A stretch of DNA of 64,000 bases from Capilliphycus robustus (GTDB taxonomy: Bacteria; Cyanobacteriota; Cyanobacteriia; Cyanobacteriales; Microcoleaceae): positions 12,126 through 76,125 of the forward strand of contig NZ_JAYGHR010000082.1 in the NCBI RefSeq assembly GCF_034932365.1, read 5' to 3'. The notes beneath the pieces were generated by a model. That model saw only the letters and a program-made list of their open reading frames with translations, was not told the DNA's origin and did no database searches. Positions 52,482-61,113 of this stretch are shown in pieces (positions within the stretch are counted from its first letter, which is position 1; each line of letters starts with the position of its first letter). The translations under genes were made by a program, and so were the position numbers.

Positions 52482-53855
52482 ATGCAAAGCCCAAAACGAA
52501 GACAGAAATTTCAGCAAATACAGTCATTGATCGCCTCTGTTGTACCTGTGTTGTATGGTAGCCTGTTAATGAGAACATCCGGGGCGATCGCAATAGCAGC
52601 AATTGCCAGTTCAACCCTGAGTTTACCGGGTTACGCAGCCATTTTAGAAGACTGGAAAATCGACCCCAGTACAGGTATAGTAGAAGTATTGCTTCCCGCA
52701 GGCGTCAGGCCTCGTTTATCAGTCGCTACCGAACCTGCGCGTTTAGTCGTCGATTTACCCGATACAGAAATCGGCATAAACATCACGGAACGGTTTGAGT
52801 CGGGAGTCATCAGTCAAGTGAGTTTTACCCAGTCTGAACCCAAAGTTACCCGAATTACCATTGATTTTGTTCCGGGTGTCGTTTTAGATGAACGAGAAGT
52901 CGATTTTAGGCCTGTTGGTATCGAAAACCTTTGGGTGTTGCGTCCAACCATTATAGACCGTCCTGCCCCTGCACCAACATTTTCGACTGCCCAAACTCCA
53001 GAAGCCCCGCAAACCGTTGATCAAGTTGATCAAACAACATCCGACTCAGCAGCAGATTTAGAAACTTCTCAACCAGAAACGACAGAAGCAGAAGTCACCC
53101 CTCCAACCCCCACACCGCAAACACCGGGCTTTCCTTCGCCCGAGAGGGTTGATCAAACCGTTATCCCTAACCCTCAACCTTCGCCCTCTCCGAATTTGGA
53201 GACAACGCCACCTCCCCCACCTGAAACTGTTGCTACAGAACCAACGCCTCAACCGCCAACCCAAGATGGTACAATTCCCTTTGGTCAACCGTTACCGAGA
53301 ACGTCTCAACCTCAAAGCACTGTTTCTTCGAGAACCATTGATCAACGTCCTCCCAATGTGCTGCTTCCGGCGGGGACTCAACTGACGCTGCGTTATCCTA
53401 ATCCTAATGAAGTGCGTTTGAAAAATAAACCGGAACGACAGGATGTTTTATTGCTACAAGGCGGAATTACTGACAAACAAGGAAACTATATCATTCCGCC
53501 CGATACGCCGATTGTAGGATACTTTGAAACCAGTTCCAGAGGCAGTCGCTTTCAAGTGGAAGCCATTAATTTAGAAGGGCGTAGCATTCCCCTAAAAGCC
53601 GAATCCGGTTGGATTTCGGGAACATTGGATGCGGAACCCAAAAATATTCTTCGTGATACAGGAATTGGCGGGTTAGGGCTATTTCTGCTAACAGGGTTTA
53701 CAGGTGTGGGTTTATTGGTGGGGGCGATTGGGGGTGCAGCAGTTGGTTTTGCCACCTCTCCCCAACCTACAACATTACAACCCGATCAAGTGATCGAAGT
53801 GCGCCTGGTAGAAGATTTGCGTCAATCGCAATTTGTGTTTATTTCCGAAGACTAG
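52482..53855 (+). CDS. AMIN-domain exported protein
   Basis: 457 residues. Starts at ATG 52482 with CAGGA 8 bases upstream. A membrane/signal segment lies at about residues 30-48 (AIAIAAIASSTLSLPGYA). An AMIN domain (about 55-145: DWKIDPSTGIVEVLLPAG, RLVVDLPDTEI) binds peptidoglycan or secretin-type complexes. A Pro/Thr/Gln-rich linker (about 150-290) precedes a second beta domain (QLTLRYPNPNEVRLKNKPE) and a glycine-rich hydrophobic stretch (about 388-420) near the C-terminus, probably a membrane hairpin. Cell-envelope role, exact function unknown. Confidence 0.86.
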   Translation: MQSPKRRQKFQQIQSLIASVVPVLYGSLLMRTSGAIAIAAIASSTLSLPGYAAILEDWKIDPSTGIVEVLLPAGVRPRLSVATEPARLVVDLPDTEIGINITERFESGVISQVSFTQSEPKVTRITIDFVPGVVLDEREVDFRPVGIENLWVLRPTIIDRPAPAPTFSTAQTPEAPQTVDQVDQTTSDSAADLETSQPETTEAEVTPPTPTPQTPGFPSPERVDQTVIPNPQPSPSPNLETTPPPPPETVATEPTPQPPTQDGTIPFGQPLPRTSQPQSTVSSRTIDQRPPNVLLPAGTQLTLRYPNPNEVRLKNKPERQDVLLLQGGITDKQGNYIIPPDTPIVGYFETSSRGSRFQVEAINLEGRSIPLKAESGWISGTLDAEPKNILRDTGIGGLGLFLLTGFTGVGLLVGAIGGAAVGFATSPQPTTLQPDQVIEVRLVEDLRQSQFVFISED

Positions 53856-54376
53856 AAGCGCTCAGATTCAGATCTTGGGCGGGCGGGGATGACTCCGGGT
53901 TGATTTAAAAATAGGTTTTCCGCACTATTGTTCTGATAAATACAACTCACTTCGGGGGTACCGGTATCCAAATCACCCGTAAACCCAAAGGTGTTCATCC
54001 TCTGTTTACAGTCTCGTTCTTGTTCGGAAGTAATCAGATCTCGCTGTCGGAGAATCGTCCAGTTACTGGTTCGCATCACACAACCGGGTTGCATTCGGGG
54101 TCGGGATACAAACACACTAAACGGGTTCAGCGTCACGAAAACCCGCATATCTGTGACCATCGCACTCGCCCCGAATTTAATACAGGTTTCGGTACTGGGG
54201 GCGCTACGGTCAATAAATTGGCTAGAAGCCACGTTTTCCGGGCTAAAAGTCGCTGTCGAACTAATCGCAATTCCAATCCCAATTCCCAAAATTAATGCAC
54301 CAGCAATGACGGCTAAAGCCGTATAGTTAAAAGTTGAGCGAGGAGAAGTCGTTGTTGGGCGGGTTTTACGTTTCAT
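53852..54376 (-). CDS. DUF3172 family membrane-anchored protein
   Basis: 174 residues: a basic N-terminus, a membrane helix (about 19-40, ALAVIAGALILGIGIGIAIS), and an extracytoplasmic domain with four cysteines (ETCIKFG, PGCVMRT, RDCKQRM, VSCIYQN). Matches the cyanobacteria-specific DUF3172 family, function unknown. Its end overlaps the end of the AMIN gene by 4 bases, tail to tail. Confidence 0.83.
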   Translation of the reverse strand: MKRKTRPTTTSPRSTFNYTALAVIAGALILGIGIGIAISSTATFSPENVASSQFIDRSAPSTETCIKFGASAMVTDMRVFVTLNPFSVFVSRPRMQPGCVMRTSNWTILRQRDLITSEQERDCKQRMNTFGFTGDLDTGTPEVSCIYQNNSAENLFLNQPGVIPARPRSESERF

Positions 54377-54489
54377 ATCAGCTATCAGTCAGGAAAAAAC
54401 TATATTGAACAACAGTTACAGAGTCTTATACTTCAAGATTAACGGTCGATTTACTCTATTACCGTCATTTTAACAATTCACCCGCCTAA

Positions 54490-54700
54490 GTGACCAGTGA
54501 CCAGTGACCTGTTACCAGTGACCTGTTACCTGTTACCAGTGACCTGTTACCTGTTACCAGTGACCTGTTACCTGTTACCAGTGACCTGTTACCAGTGAAC
54601 AGTGACCAGTGAACAGTGACCAGTGAACAGTGACCTGTTACCTGTTACCAGTGATAACTGTAAAAACTGGTAACTGTAAACTGTAAACTGTAAACTGTAA
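54490..54700. repeat. Tandem short-repeat array
   Basis: About 210 bp of mixed heptamers: CCAGTGA, CCTGTTA, ACAGTGA and, at the end, ACTGTAA. A strand-long pattern of 14-21-base higher-order units can be followed. It lies between the DUF3172 start and clpS. Not CRISPR: no unique spacers. Confidence 0.85.
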
Positions 54701-54790
54701 AACCCTTGCCGGGATTGCCAGGATTTATTACACTATGTAAAGTGAAAAACTCATTTTAAACTTAGGAACCCCATATAAGGAGATAGAGCC

Positions 54791-55072
54791 GTGTCTGTCG
54801 AAACAGTTGAGAAGCTTTCCACAGTCCGTAAGCTCGCACCACGTTATCGCGTCTTGCTGCATAATGACGACTTTAACGGGATGGAGTATGTGGTGCAAGT
54901 CTTGCTTCAGACTATACCAAGTTTAACTCAGCCTCAAGCCGTCAGTATTATGATGGAAGCCCATACGAATGGTCTGGCTTTAGTGATTACTTGCGCCCAA
55001 GAACACGCCGAGTTCTACTGTGAAACGCTGAAAAATAATGGCTTGATTAGTACCATCGAGCCAGATGAATAA
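54791..55072 (+). CDS. clpS: ClpS, Clp protease adaptor
   Basis: Delivers N-end-rule substrates to ClpC/ClpP. 93 residues from a GTG start with AGGAG-like sequence just upstream. The family core YRVLLHNDDFNGMEYVV is intact, and the C-terminal VITCAQEHAEFYCETL fits. The Asn-Asp-Asp segment and the hydrophobic pocket residues for N-degron binding are present. A terminator hairpin follows. Confidence 0.95.
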   Translation: MSVETVEKLSTVRKLAPRYRVLLHNDDFNGMEYVVQVLLQTIPSLTQPQAVSIMMEAHTNGLALVITCAQEHAEFYCETLKNNGLISTIEPDE

Positions 55073-55092
55073 TGAATAAATCTCATCTTTGA

Positions 55093-55133
55093 CACCCGGA
55101 TTTGTTTTCATCTCCCGAAAATGTTTCCGGGTG
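55093..55133 (+). terminator. Hairpin after clpS
   Basis: CACCCGGA pairs with TCCGGGTG, followed by ATTTAATTT. Positioned 20 bp after the clpS stop. Confidence 0.6.
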
Positions 55134-55146
55134 ATTTAATTTATAG

Positions 55147-56022
55147 GTGCTTTTTTATCATCCTTTGAAGTTAAATCTTAGTCCGATTTCTAGCTTTTCC
55201 GCCCCCCTCAGACTGACGCTGTTTATTCTGATGTTGTTGGGGTTGTGGCTACCGTTGGCGGTTCCGATTTATTTACTCGGAGATGATCCTAATACGGTTA
55301 GTATTATTACTCTGCTCTTACTGTATCTAGAATTTATTGTATTGGTGCGTTTCTGGGGAAAATGGATTGATCATCAACCGAAACTTCTCCAACACTACGG
55401 TTTACGTCTCACTTCTCAAAATGCTTGGTTGTTCATTCTTGGGTTGAGTTGGGGTTGTTTGAGTTTATTGAGTTTATTCGCCTTTGAAGCTCAACTCGGT
55501 TGGTTAACGTGGTATCCTAATTCTCAACAGTTTCCTCGAGTTATTTTAGAAGGGCTTCTCGTGGCTTTTGGGATCGGATTTGCTGAGGAATTGTTCTTTC
55601 GAGGTTGGCTACTGGATGAACTCCTCCGAGATTATTCGTTTTCGATCTCAGCTTGGGTTTGTAGCGGAATTTATGCGATCGCTCATTTTATTAAACCTGT
55701 TGCTGAAATTCTCCGCACTTGGCTGCAATTTCCGGGTTTAATCTTACTCGGGTTGATCTTCGTTTGGGCGAAATTTGTGATCAGTTCCCCATCGGAAAAA
55801 ATACCTGTTCCTCGAGGAAATCTCGGTTTACCGATTGGGCTTCATGGCGGATTGGTTTGGGGATATTATATCATAAGTGTAGGTGGAAAAGTTCAGTATT
55901 CGGGACGAGTTCCAGATTGGGTTGTGGGGATTGATCAAAATCCGTTAGCCGGTTTAACGGGATTGATTTTTTTAAGTGCGATCGCCATTTTGATCAGAAA
56001 ATTATCCCGATTTCGGAACTGA
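55147..56022 (+). CDS. CPBP-family intramembrane glutamic endopeptidase
   Basis: 291 residues, eight or so hydrophobic segments. The family motif FAEELFFRGWLL carries the two glutamates (147, 148) and the arginine (152); the His in IYAIAHFIKP and a later His in LPIGLHGGLVWGYY give the further catalytic residues. These proteases cleave prenylated or other membrane proteins in eukaryotes and process peptides or signals in bacteria; no substrate is known here. The start is a GTG with no clear ribosome site. Same strand as clpS but with a terminator between. Confidence 0.88.
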   Translation: MLFYHPLKLNLSPISSFSAPLRLTLFILMLLGLWLPLAVPIYLLGDDPNTVSIITLLLLYLEFIVLVRFWGKWIDHQPKLLQHYGLRLTSQNAWLFILGLSWGCLSLLSLFAFEAQLGWLTWYPNSQQFPRVILEGLLVAFGIGFAEELFFRGWLLDELLRDYSFSISAWVCSGIYAIAHFIKPVAEILRTWLQFPGLILLGLIFVWAKFVISSPSEKIPVPRGNLGLPIGLHGGLVWGYYIISVGGKVQYSGRVPDWVVGIDQNPLAGLTGLIFLSAIAILIRKLSRFRN

Positions 56023-56067
56023 ACCGATTAATTTTGATTCCGGTTGTAGGGTGGGTGATACCCTGTG

Positions 56068-56152
56068 CGGTTGATTAATTCTGTGATGGGGTTAGGGCGG
56101 GTTTAGTTGACTCTGTTACGAGTATTATAGATATTATAGAACCCGCCCCTAC
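56068..56152 (-). repeat. 86-bp palindromic interspersed repeat, copy B (inverted)
   Basis: On the minus strand it reads GTAGGGGCGGGTTCT at the start and ends AATTAATCAACCG, matching the copy at 18868-18953. The middle is variable, the ends are conserved. Confidence 0.7.
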
Positions 56153-56255
56153 ACAATTAGGATTGATTAATCGGACATGATATCACCACCCAAAAGTTAT
56201 AAAAATTGACTGTTTACACACCTGTTAGACAAACCTCTATTATTGATTGAAGCTT

Positions 56256-56576
56256 ATGAAATACCCAAGCTTTGCGATCATCTTTTTATTAGCCTCTCTC
56301 GGCTATATCAACCCCGTTAAAGCTGAACCTCAGCCTTTTATTCCCTCTCAAACTGTTATTTCTGCAAGCCCCACAAAAGCCGAAATTCTTGATGCTTGTG
56401 TTCGCAACCAAGCAGAAACATTACCCAATCCTTATAGCGATGTTGAACCTACTCATTGGGCTTACAAAGCAGTTTTGAGTCTGTATTATTGTGGTGCTTT
56501 TCGTCAAGCTACACCCCCCAATTTAACAGTGACCAGTGACCAGCTTTTACAGTTATCAGTTATCAGTTATCAGTGA
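56256..56576 (+). CDS. Short SLH-like exported protein whose tail is repeat-derived
   Basis: 106 residues from the ATG at 56256. A signal peptide (KYPSFAIIFLLASLGY, cleavage after VKA) and an SLH-like part (YSDVEPTHWAYKAVLSLYY) are clear. From about residue 92 the sequence (VTSDQLLQLSVISYQ) is encoded by the short tandem repeat that continues past the stop, so the original C-terminus was probably replaced. Complete SLH modules are about 55 residues; only one is present. Confidence 0.7.
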   Translation: MKYPSFAIIFLLASLGYINPVKAEPQPFIPSQTVISASPTKAEILDACVRNQAETLPNPYSDVEPTHWAYKAVLSLYYCGAFRQATPPNLTVTSDQLLQLSVISYQ

Positions 56577-56680
56577 CCAGTTTTTACAGTTATCAGTTAT
56601 TAGTTATTAGTTATCAGTTATCACTGTTGACTGGTCACTGGTTACTGGTCACTGGTCACTGTAAAAGCTGATCACTGTAT
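56527..56680. repeat. Tandem short-repeat array invading a gene end
   Basis: Heptamers CAGTGAC, CAGTTAT, TAGTTAT and CACTGGT, with an inverted middle so that the two halves are complementary in parts (CAGTTATCAG against CTGGTCACTG). It begins inside the preceding ORF and ends just before the stop of the ferredoxin gene. Confidence 0.8.
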
Positions 56681-56682
56681 AA

Positions 56683-56934
56683 CTACCAAGTCGGATCTAC
56701 ACTAATATTAATCGTAATTTTATCGCGTCCAGGAGGAACAGCACTAATACAAGCACAAATAACATCATCACCGTCTATTTCCACCTCACAAGCATGACAG
56801 GAACCCATCAAACATCCTGTAGGAATAGAAACACCAGCCCGACTGGCTACTTCTAATATAGGTTCTCCGGGTTGGGCGGAAACCGTGACATCATCGGGTA
56901 AAAAATGAACTTCTAATGATTGAGATGGAGTCAT
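56683..56934 (-). CDS. 2Fe-2S ferredoxin
   Basis: 83 residues, a plant-type 2Fe-2S ferredoxin-like protein. The cluster ligands are C41, C46, C49 (GCLMGSCHAC) and one of C60 or C62 (VICACIS). It is shorter than photosynthetic PetF (about 97) and has DDVICACISAVPPGRDKI at the end, as in small ferredoxins linked to other electron-transfer tasks. Partner unknown. Its neighbours are unrelated. Confidence 0.9.
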   Translation of the reverse strand: MTPSQSLEVHFLPDDVTVSAQPGEPILEVASRAGVSIPTGCLMGSCHACEVEIDGDDVICACISAVPPGRDKITINISVDPTW

Positions 56935-57138
56935 TTTTTTCGTTAAAACTCAAAACATTTATCAAAAAAACTTTAAATTAAAAACGTTAAACCCGAGCTA
57001 CTTTATCCCCTTTCTATTATATAGCAATCAGCAGGGATCGTGTTTGCAACTTCTTGGTGTTCTTTGTGTCGAGCGTGGTTAAATTCAGCTTGCTGCTTAT
57101 AAATATACCAGCGCTCACTGCTAGAGAACGAATCTAAT

Positions 57139-58608
57139 TCAAGTAAAAATCCGACTCAAATCTAAATATTCTTCAACCACATCCGCCAAAACATCTAACA
57201 TCATTTCTCGTTGTTCTCGATAGTTCGGAATTCCAGTGGCTAACGTTCCTAAACCTCGTTGAATTCGCAAATGATTCAACCAAGAGCGTCGCCAGGGACT
57301 ATTATCAAAAGCACCATGAAGATAATGTCCCCAAACCGAATATTGTTTATTTGTCACCCCCAAATTGCGATCATTAAATAAAGGCAGTGCATTTTCCGCA
57401 TCGATAATTTGAGTGCGACCTTGATGAATTTCATATCCTTCAACGGGTAAACCCACTTGCGGATATTCAGAGGCAACAACCCGCTTAGAAGACACCTTAT
57501 TACGGTCAATAACCGTTTTTACAGGTAACAATCCAAAACCGGGAAATTCACCCCGTTTCCCTTCAAGTCCTTGGGGGTCCATCACACTTTCACCTAACAT
57601 CTGATATCCCCCACAAATGCCCATCACCTGACCGCCCGCCGCGACATATTTTTGTAGGGCTTCTGCCATTCCTGTCTCTTGAAGAACCAACATATCCGCA
57701 ATGGTGGTTTTAGAACCCGGAATAATCACCGCATCGGGATGACCTAACGCTTCTTTCGGGCTAATATATTCTAAATTAACAGTGGTTTCGGCATCAAGCG
57801 GATCAAAATCGGTAAAATTAGAAATGTGAGGGAGACGAATGACTGCTATCGTAATTTCGCCTTGAGAACTGTTGCTTCGACGACGATCTAATAAACTCAA
57901 AGAATCTTCTGCGGGAAACGCCAAATCAACCCAAGGAATCACCCCAACAACAGGAATTCCAGTATATTCTTCTAACCATGTAATCCCCGATTCTAAGAGC
58001 GATCGCTGACCGCGAAACTTATTAATAATAATCCCCTTGACTAATTCTCGTTCTTGAGGTTCGAGAAGCTGCAACGTTCCGACAACATGAGCAAAAGCAC
58101 CACCGCGATCAATATCAACAACCAGCAACGTTTTAGCCTGGAGATACTCAGCCACCCGCATATTCGTTAAGTCTCGGTGTTTGAGGTTAATTTCCGCCGG
58201 ACTTCCCGCCCCTTCACAGACAATCATTTCATATTCAGAGGCGAGGTGATCGAGGCATTTGGTAATCGTTTCCCAGCCAATATCAAAATATTGTTCATAA
58301 TATTCTGCGGCGTGAACAACACCCACAGGTTTACCTTTGAGAATGACTTGAGAGGTCATATCGCCTTGAGGTTTGAGCAAAATGGGATTCATCGCCACAG
58401 AAGGAGAGATTCCCGCCGCCCAAGCTTGTACAACCTGAGCATAACCCATCTCGGCTCCTGCCGGGGTGACATAGGAGTTTAACGCCATATTTTGACCCTT
58501 AAACGGTGTCACCTTCACTCCTCGACGATACAACAGACGACACAGAGCAGTCGTGATCATCGATTTACCTGCGTGGGAAGTCGTTCCCACAACCATAATT
58601 GCTTTCAT
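57139..58608 (-). CDS. cobQ: Cobyric acid synthase
   Basis: Glutamine-dependent amidation of adenosylcobyrinic a,c-diamide at four positions in cobalamin synthesis. 489 residues. The dethiobiotin-synthase-like N-terminal half has GTTSHAGKS and EGAGSPAEINL; the GATase half has the nucleophile Cys in MGICGGYQMLGE and the His in WGHYLHGAFDN. Preceded on the same strand by the Npun_F0494 gene with a 25-bp gap, so probably co-transcribed. No cobalamin riboswitch is visible in that short gap. Confidence 0.96.
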   Translation of the reverse strand: MKAIMVVGTTSHAGKSMITTALCRLLYRRGVKVTPFKGQNMALNSYVTPAGAEMGYAQVVQAWAAGISPSVAMNPILLKPQGDMTSQVILKGKPVGVVHAAEYYEQYFDIGWETITKCLDHLASEYEMIVCEGAGSPAEINLKHRDLTNMRVAEYLQAKTLLVVDIDRGGAFAHVVGTLQLLEPQERELVKGIIINKFRGQRSLLESGITWLEEYTGIPVVGVIPWVDLAFPAEDSLSLLDRRRSNSSQGEITIAVIRLPHISNFTDFDPLDAETTVNLEYISPKEALGHPDAVIIPGSKTTIADMLVLQETGMAEALQKYVAAGGQVMGICGGYQMLGESVMDPQGLEGKRGEFPGFGLLPVKTVIDRNKVSSKRVVASEYPQVGLPVEGYEIHQGRTQIIDAENALPLFNDRNLGVTNKQYSVWGHYLHGAFDNSPWRRSWLNHLRIQRGLGTLATGIPNYREQREMMLDVLADVVEEYLDLSRIFT

Positions 58609-58633
58609 TGTTTAGAAGTTAAAAAATAGAAAA

Positions 58634-59050
58634 TCAAGCCGACAAGGAAAATCGGAAGCGGCGATGCAGGAAATTTAAACAGCGATCGCGCCAAGTTGGA
58701 GCGCTGAGTCCTTGGGGTTGATGTTCTGCGTTTTCTACCAGTTGACGACCGAGGGGTGTGAGTCGGAAACTATCGGTGATTCCTTGTCCGTCTACTTCAC
58801 GTCGTAGTATACCGACTTGAATCAGCCACATCAAATGATTTTCAACACTCAGTTCGGAGAGGCGTTTGCGAGTGTAGCCTTGTTCAACGCCCCGCGATCC
58901 GGCGATCGCATTGAGTTCAACACTTTCATAGCGCATCAAACTCATTAGTTTTAGTTGAAAGGGAGAACAACGGATAGCCCGTTCAGCCCGTTTAAAGGTG
59001 CCAGATGAATATTGAATAGATTTTGGGGTAGGAGACTCAACAGAGGTCAT
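58634..59050 (-). CDS. Npun_F0494 family protein
   Basis: 138 residues, recognised as a small cyanobacterial family of unknown function. The body looks like a winged helix (KRLSELSVENHLMWLIQVGILRRE, residues about 65-95), so DNA binding is possible. It leads into cobQ with a 25-bp gap. No link to cobalamin is known to me. Confidence 0.8.
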   Translation of the reverse strand: MTSVESPTPKSIQYSSGTFKRAERAIRCSPFQLKLMSLMRYESVELNAIAGSRGVEQGYTRKRLSELSVENHLMWLIQVGILRREVDGQGITDSFRLTPLGRQLVENAEHQPQGLSAPTWRDRCLNFLHRRFRFSLSA

Positions 59051-59176
59051 GGAATCTAGTTCAGGTGAGAGTTTAAAAGGTCTAAATGTTTTCTGTTGCG
59101 GAAAAACCCGGCTGAATTTCTAAACCGGGCTTTTCTTTTATTCCATATTAGGTGGGATTTGACGACAGTGCCAGAG

Positions 59177-59413
59177 TTAGCGGAAAAACTGATGTCTGTG
59201 GAGGATGGTTTCGCCATGATCGGGTATCCAAGCAATCCACTGGTTTTCAGCACTCTGACACAACAGAAGGGCTTCGTCGTGACTGTAGGGGTTGGGCAGT
59301 TCTCGCAGATCAACCCATGTTCCGGGTTCATATTCGCTCGAGAATGCGGTTTGTGATGCCATCCAGTCGGAGACTGAAGTCGGTGTGATTTGGGGGTGTA
59401 AGTCAAGTGACAT
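59177..59413 (-). CDS. Small conserved hypothetical protein
   Basis: 78 residues from the ATG at 59413 (MSLDLHPQITP); the frame is open further upstream but the added part looks non-coding. It is soluble and acidic with TWVDLRELPNPYSHDEALLL and ends in GETILHRHQFFR. The pattern is familiar from cyanobacteria, with no known function. It is upstream of the Npun_F0494 gene on the same strand, about 125 bp away. Confidence 0.65.
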   Translation of the reverse strand: MSLDLHPQITPTSVSDWMASQTAFSSEYEPGTWVDLRELPNPYSHDEALLLCQSAENQWIAWIPDHGETILHRHQFFR

Positions 59414-59648
59414 CGTGTTTTCCTCGTCTAGTCTGTTCTCAGAGACCTTGCTCTCACCACAAGTTTTCTCTAAAAATCTGACCAAAATTTTATTTTCTGT
59501 ATTTATTGTTACAGAATTCTGACTTTATCTCAAGTAATCGTTGCACAACTTCATCAGTCAGGTCTGTAGGGGCGGGTTCTCAATAGATTGATCGTGTCCC
59601 ACAGAAAATTGATATATAGCGGTGTGCGAGCCTGTTAGGTACCAGGCC

Positions 59649-59682
59649 AAAAACCCGGTTTCTTCGAGAAACCGGGTTTTTT
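59649..59682. terminator. Strong hairpin, AAACCCGGTTTCT repeat family
   Basis: AAAACCCGGTTTCT, loop TCG, AGAAACCGGGTTTT then more T. It is a good intrinsic terminator in form, but no gene ends directly before it; the same palindrome is at 63769-63801, so it belongs to an interspersed repeat. Confidence 0.65.
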
Positions 59683-60015
59683 TAGTCTCTACTGTACTTC
59701 ATTCAACTGAAAATTGATATAAACCCGCCCATTTTCCCCCTAAAACTTGATTTGTGGGGAGGTGGTGAGTCCACCCCTGTGCGCGGGGAACCCGCGTTGA
59801 GGGGAGTGGCTATCCCGTTGGGGGAGGCGCGGGAGGTGGGGAGATGGGGGGAATTTTTATTAACAGAAAGCTATTTTTCATGTTGAAAAAAGTCCTCTCC
59901 CCACCACCCCATCACCCCATCCCCCCATCCCCCCCGGCAATTTTTAACTGAGAATGAAACAGCCCTGCCCTACAACACGGGTTCGGAGGTGGCTGGTTAA
60001 AAGGTACCCAATCCC
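59683..60015. other. Non-coding, G/C-run-rich stretch
   Basis: No gene. Contains GC-rich runs (GGTGGGGAGATGGGGGG near 59840 and CCCCACCACCCCATCACCCC near 59895) that are partly complementary to each other, and a GCGCGGGGAACCCGCG-type palindrome near 59780. Looks like accumulated repeats. Confidence 0.5.
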
Positions 60016-60416
60016 TTGACATACTCCCCATTTCTAAAGAAAGGGGATTCTCCAAGCCTCACGGCTTTGGATTACTGATTCATTGACAACCCTTACAGCA
60101 AGCTAGTTTCCTAACCTACTCTTTGAGGGGTTCGTCTCCCCAGTCGTTCATCCCATTTCAGAGATAGTTTCGGTATGCCCTACCGTACTTGAGAAAAAAA
60201 TGCTTTGTTCTCTGTACTTGGTGCTTTAAGGTTTTATATGGCCAAAGCATTTCTTGCAAGAACCCCATACCTTAAGTTTTCAAGGTTAATTGCATCGATT
60301 AGATGCTGGGTTTTTCAACTGGTTGAATACCCTGCCAGTTGAGTTATTATAGCATTAGAAAGAGCCTTATATCCCCATACCTGAAGGTAGGGGCGTGTGC
60401 GGCAATTTTTGGTAAA
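60016..60416 (-). mobile_element. IS200/IS605-type mini-element (MITE), copy 2
   Basis: 401 bp matching 23005-23404 except around 60120-60135 (a small replacement) and a few single bases. Same orientation, same ends. Ends 54 bp before the prxQ start, so it lies in or next to that promoter. No protein-coding capacity. Confidence 0.75.
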
Positions 60417-60469
60417 ATAACGTTGTGAAGAAAATCTAAAAAATTCCTTTTGGGGAGGATTACTCAGCA

Positions 60470-60904
60470 ATGGCTTTATGTGTAGGAACAGATGCCCCTG
60501 AATTTACCGCCAAAGACAGCGACGGAAACACTGTTTCTCTGGCTGACTTCCAGGGTAAGATAGTCGTTTTGTACTTCTACCCCAAAGATGACACCCCCGG
60601 TTGTACGAAACAAGCCCAAAGCTTCCGTGACAACTTCGCTGACTATCAAAGCAAAGATATGGTTGTTTTGGGTGTCAGTATGGATGATGAAGCATCCCAC
60701 AAGGCGTTTGCAGAAAAGTATGGTTTACCCTTTACTTTGTTAGCCGATCCCGATGGCACCATTACCAAAGCCTATGATGTGGACGGTGGAGGCTATGCCA
60801 AACGTGTCACCTATATTATCAACGCTGAAGGGAGGATCAATTATGTTGATGATAAGGTAAACACCCAGTCTCATGCTCAAGATATTCTCGCCCGACTGGG
60901 TTAA
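60470..60904 (+). CDS. prxQ: Peroxiredoxin Q/BCP
   Basis: Thiol peroxidase that reduces hydrogen peroxide and organic peroxides. 144 residues with an intact peroxidatic site PKDDTPGCTKQ (Cys45). Many BCP/PrxQ proteins have the resolving Cys five residues later; here that place is Gln50 (CTKQAQ), so it is of the one-Cys or other-partner type. A very good ribosome site GGGGAGGA stands 10 bases before the ATG. The mini-element upstream ends 54 bp before the start and may carry or have displaced the promoter. Confidence 0.94.
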   Translation: MALCVGTDAPEFTAKDSDGNTVSLADFQGKIVVLYFYPKDDTPGCTKQAQSFRDNFADYQSKDMVVLGVSMDDEASHKAFAEKYGLPFTLLADPDGTITKAYDVDGGGYAKRVTYIINAEGRINYVDDKVNTQSHAQDILARLG

Positions 60905-60956
60905 CAAATCGATCATTTGATCCAGTCTCAGGAAAAATTCATCCTTATTAACGATG

Positions 60957-60989
60957 TAGCCGTCCGTAGATAGTTCTAGGGGCGGCTTT
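60957..60989 (+). terminator. Hairpin after prxQ
   Basis: AGCCGTCC pairs imperfectly with GGGGCGGCT across a 13-base loop, followed by TTATC. About 50 bp after the prxQ stop; a plausible weak terminator. Confidence 0.45.
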
Positions 60990-61113
60990 ATCGGTGCAGT
61001 TATCAGCGATGCTAACCCATGTTTGAATAAATTAACCTCAAACGAGTCGCCCTGTTCATCCGTCCCGAAGGCTTAACTGTGCCGCAGAACGACCTACGAC
61101 AACTCCTAGAACT

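Noticed and set aside
54490..54700. Possible CRISPR array
   Set aside because: The units are 7 bases long with no unique spacers and no cas genes are near.
58609..58633. Cobalamin riboswitch before cobQ
   Set aside because: The gap to the preceding gene is only 25 bp and holds no room for one.
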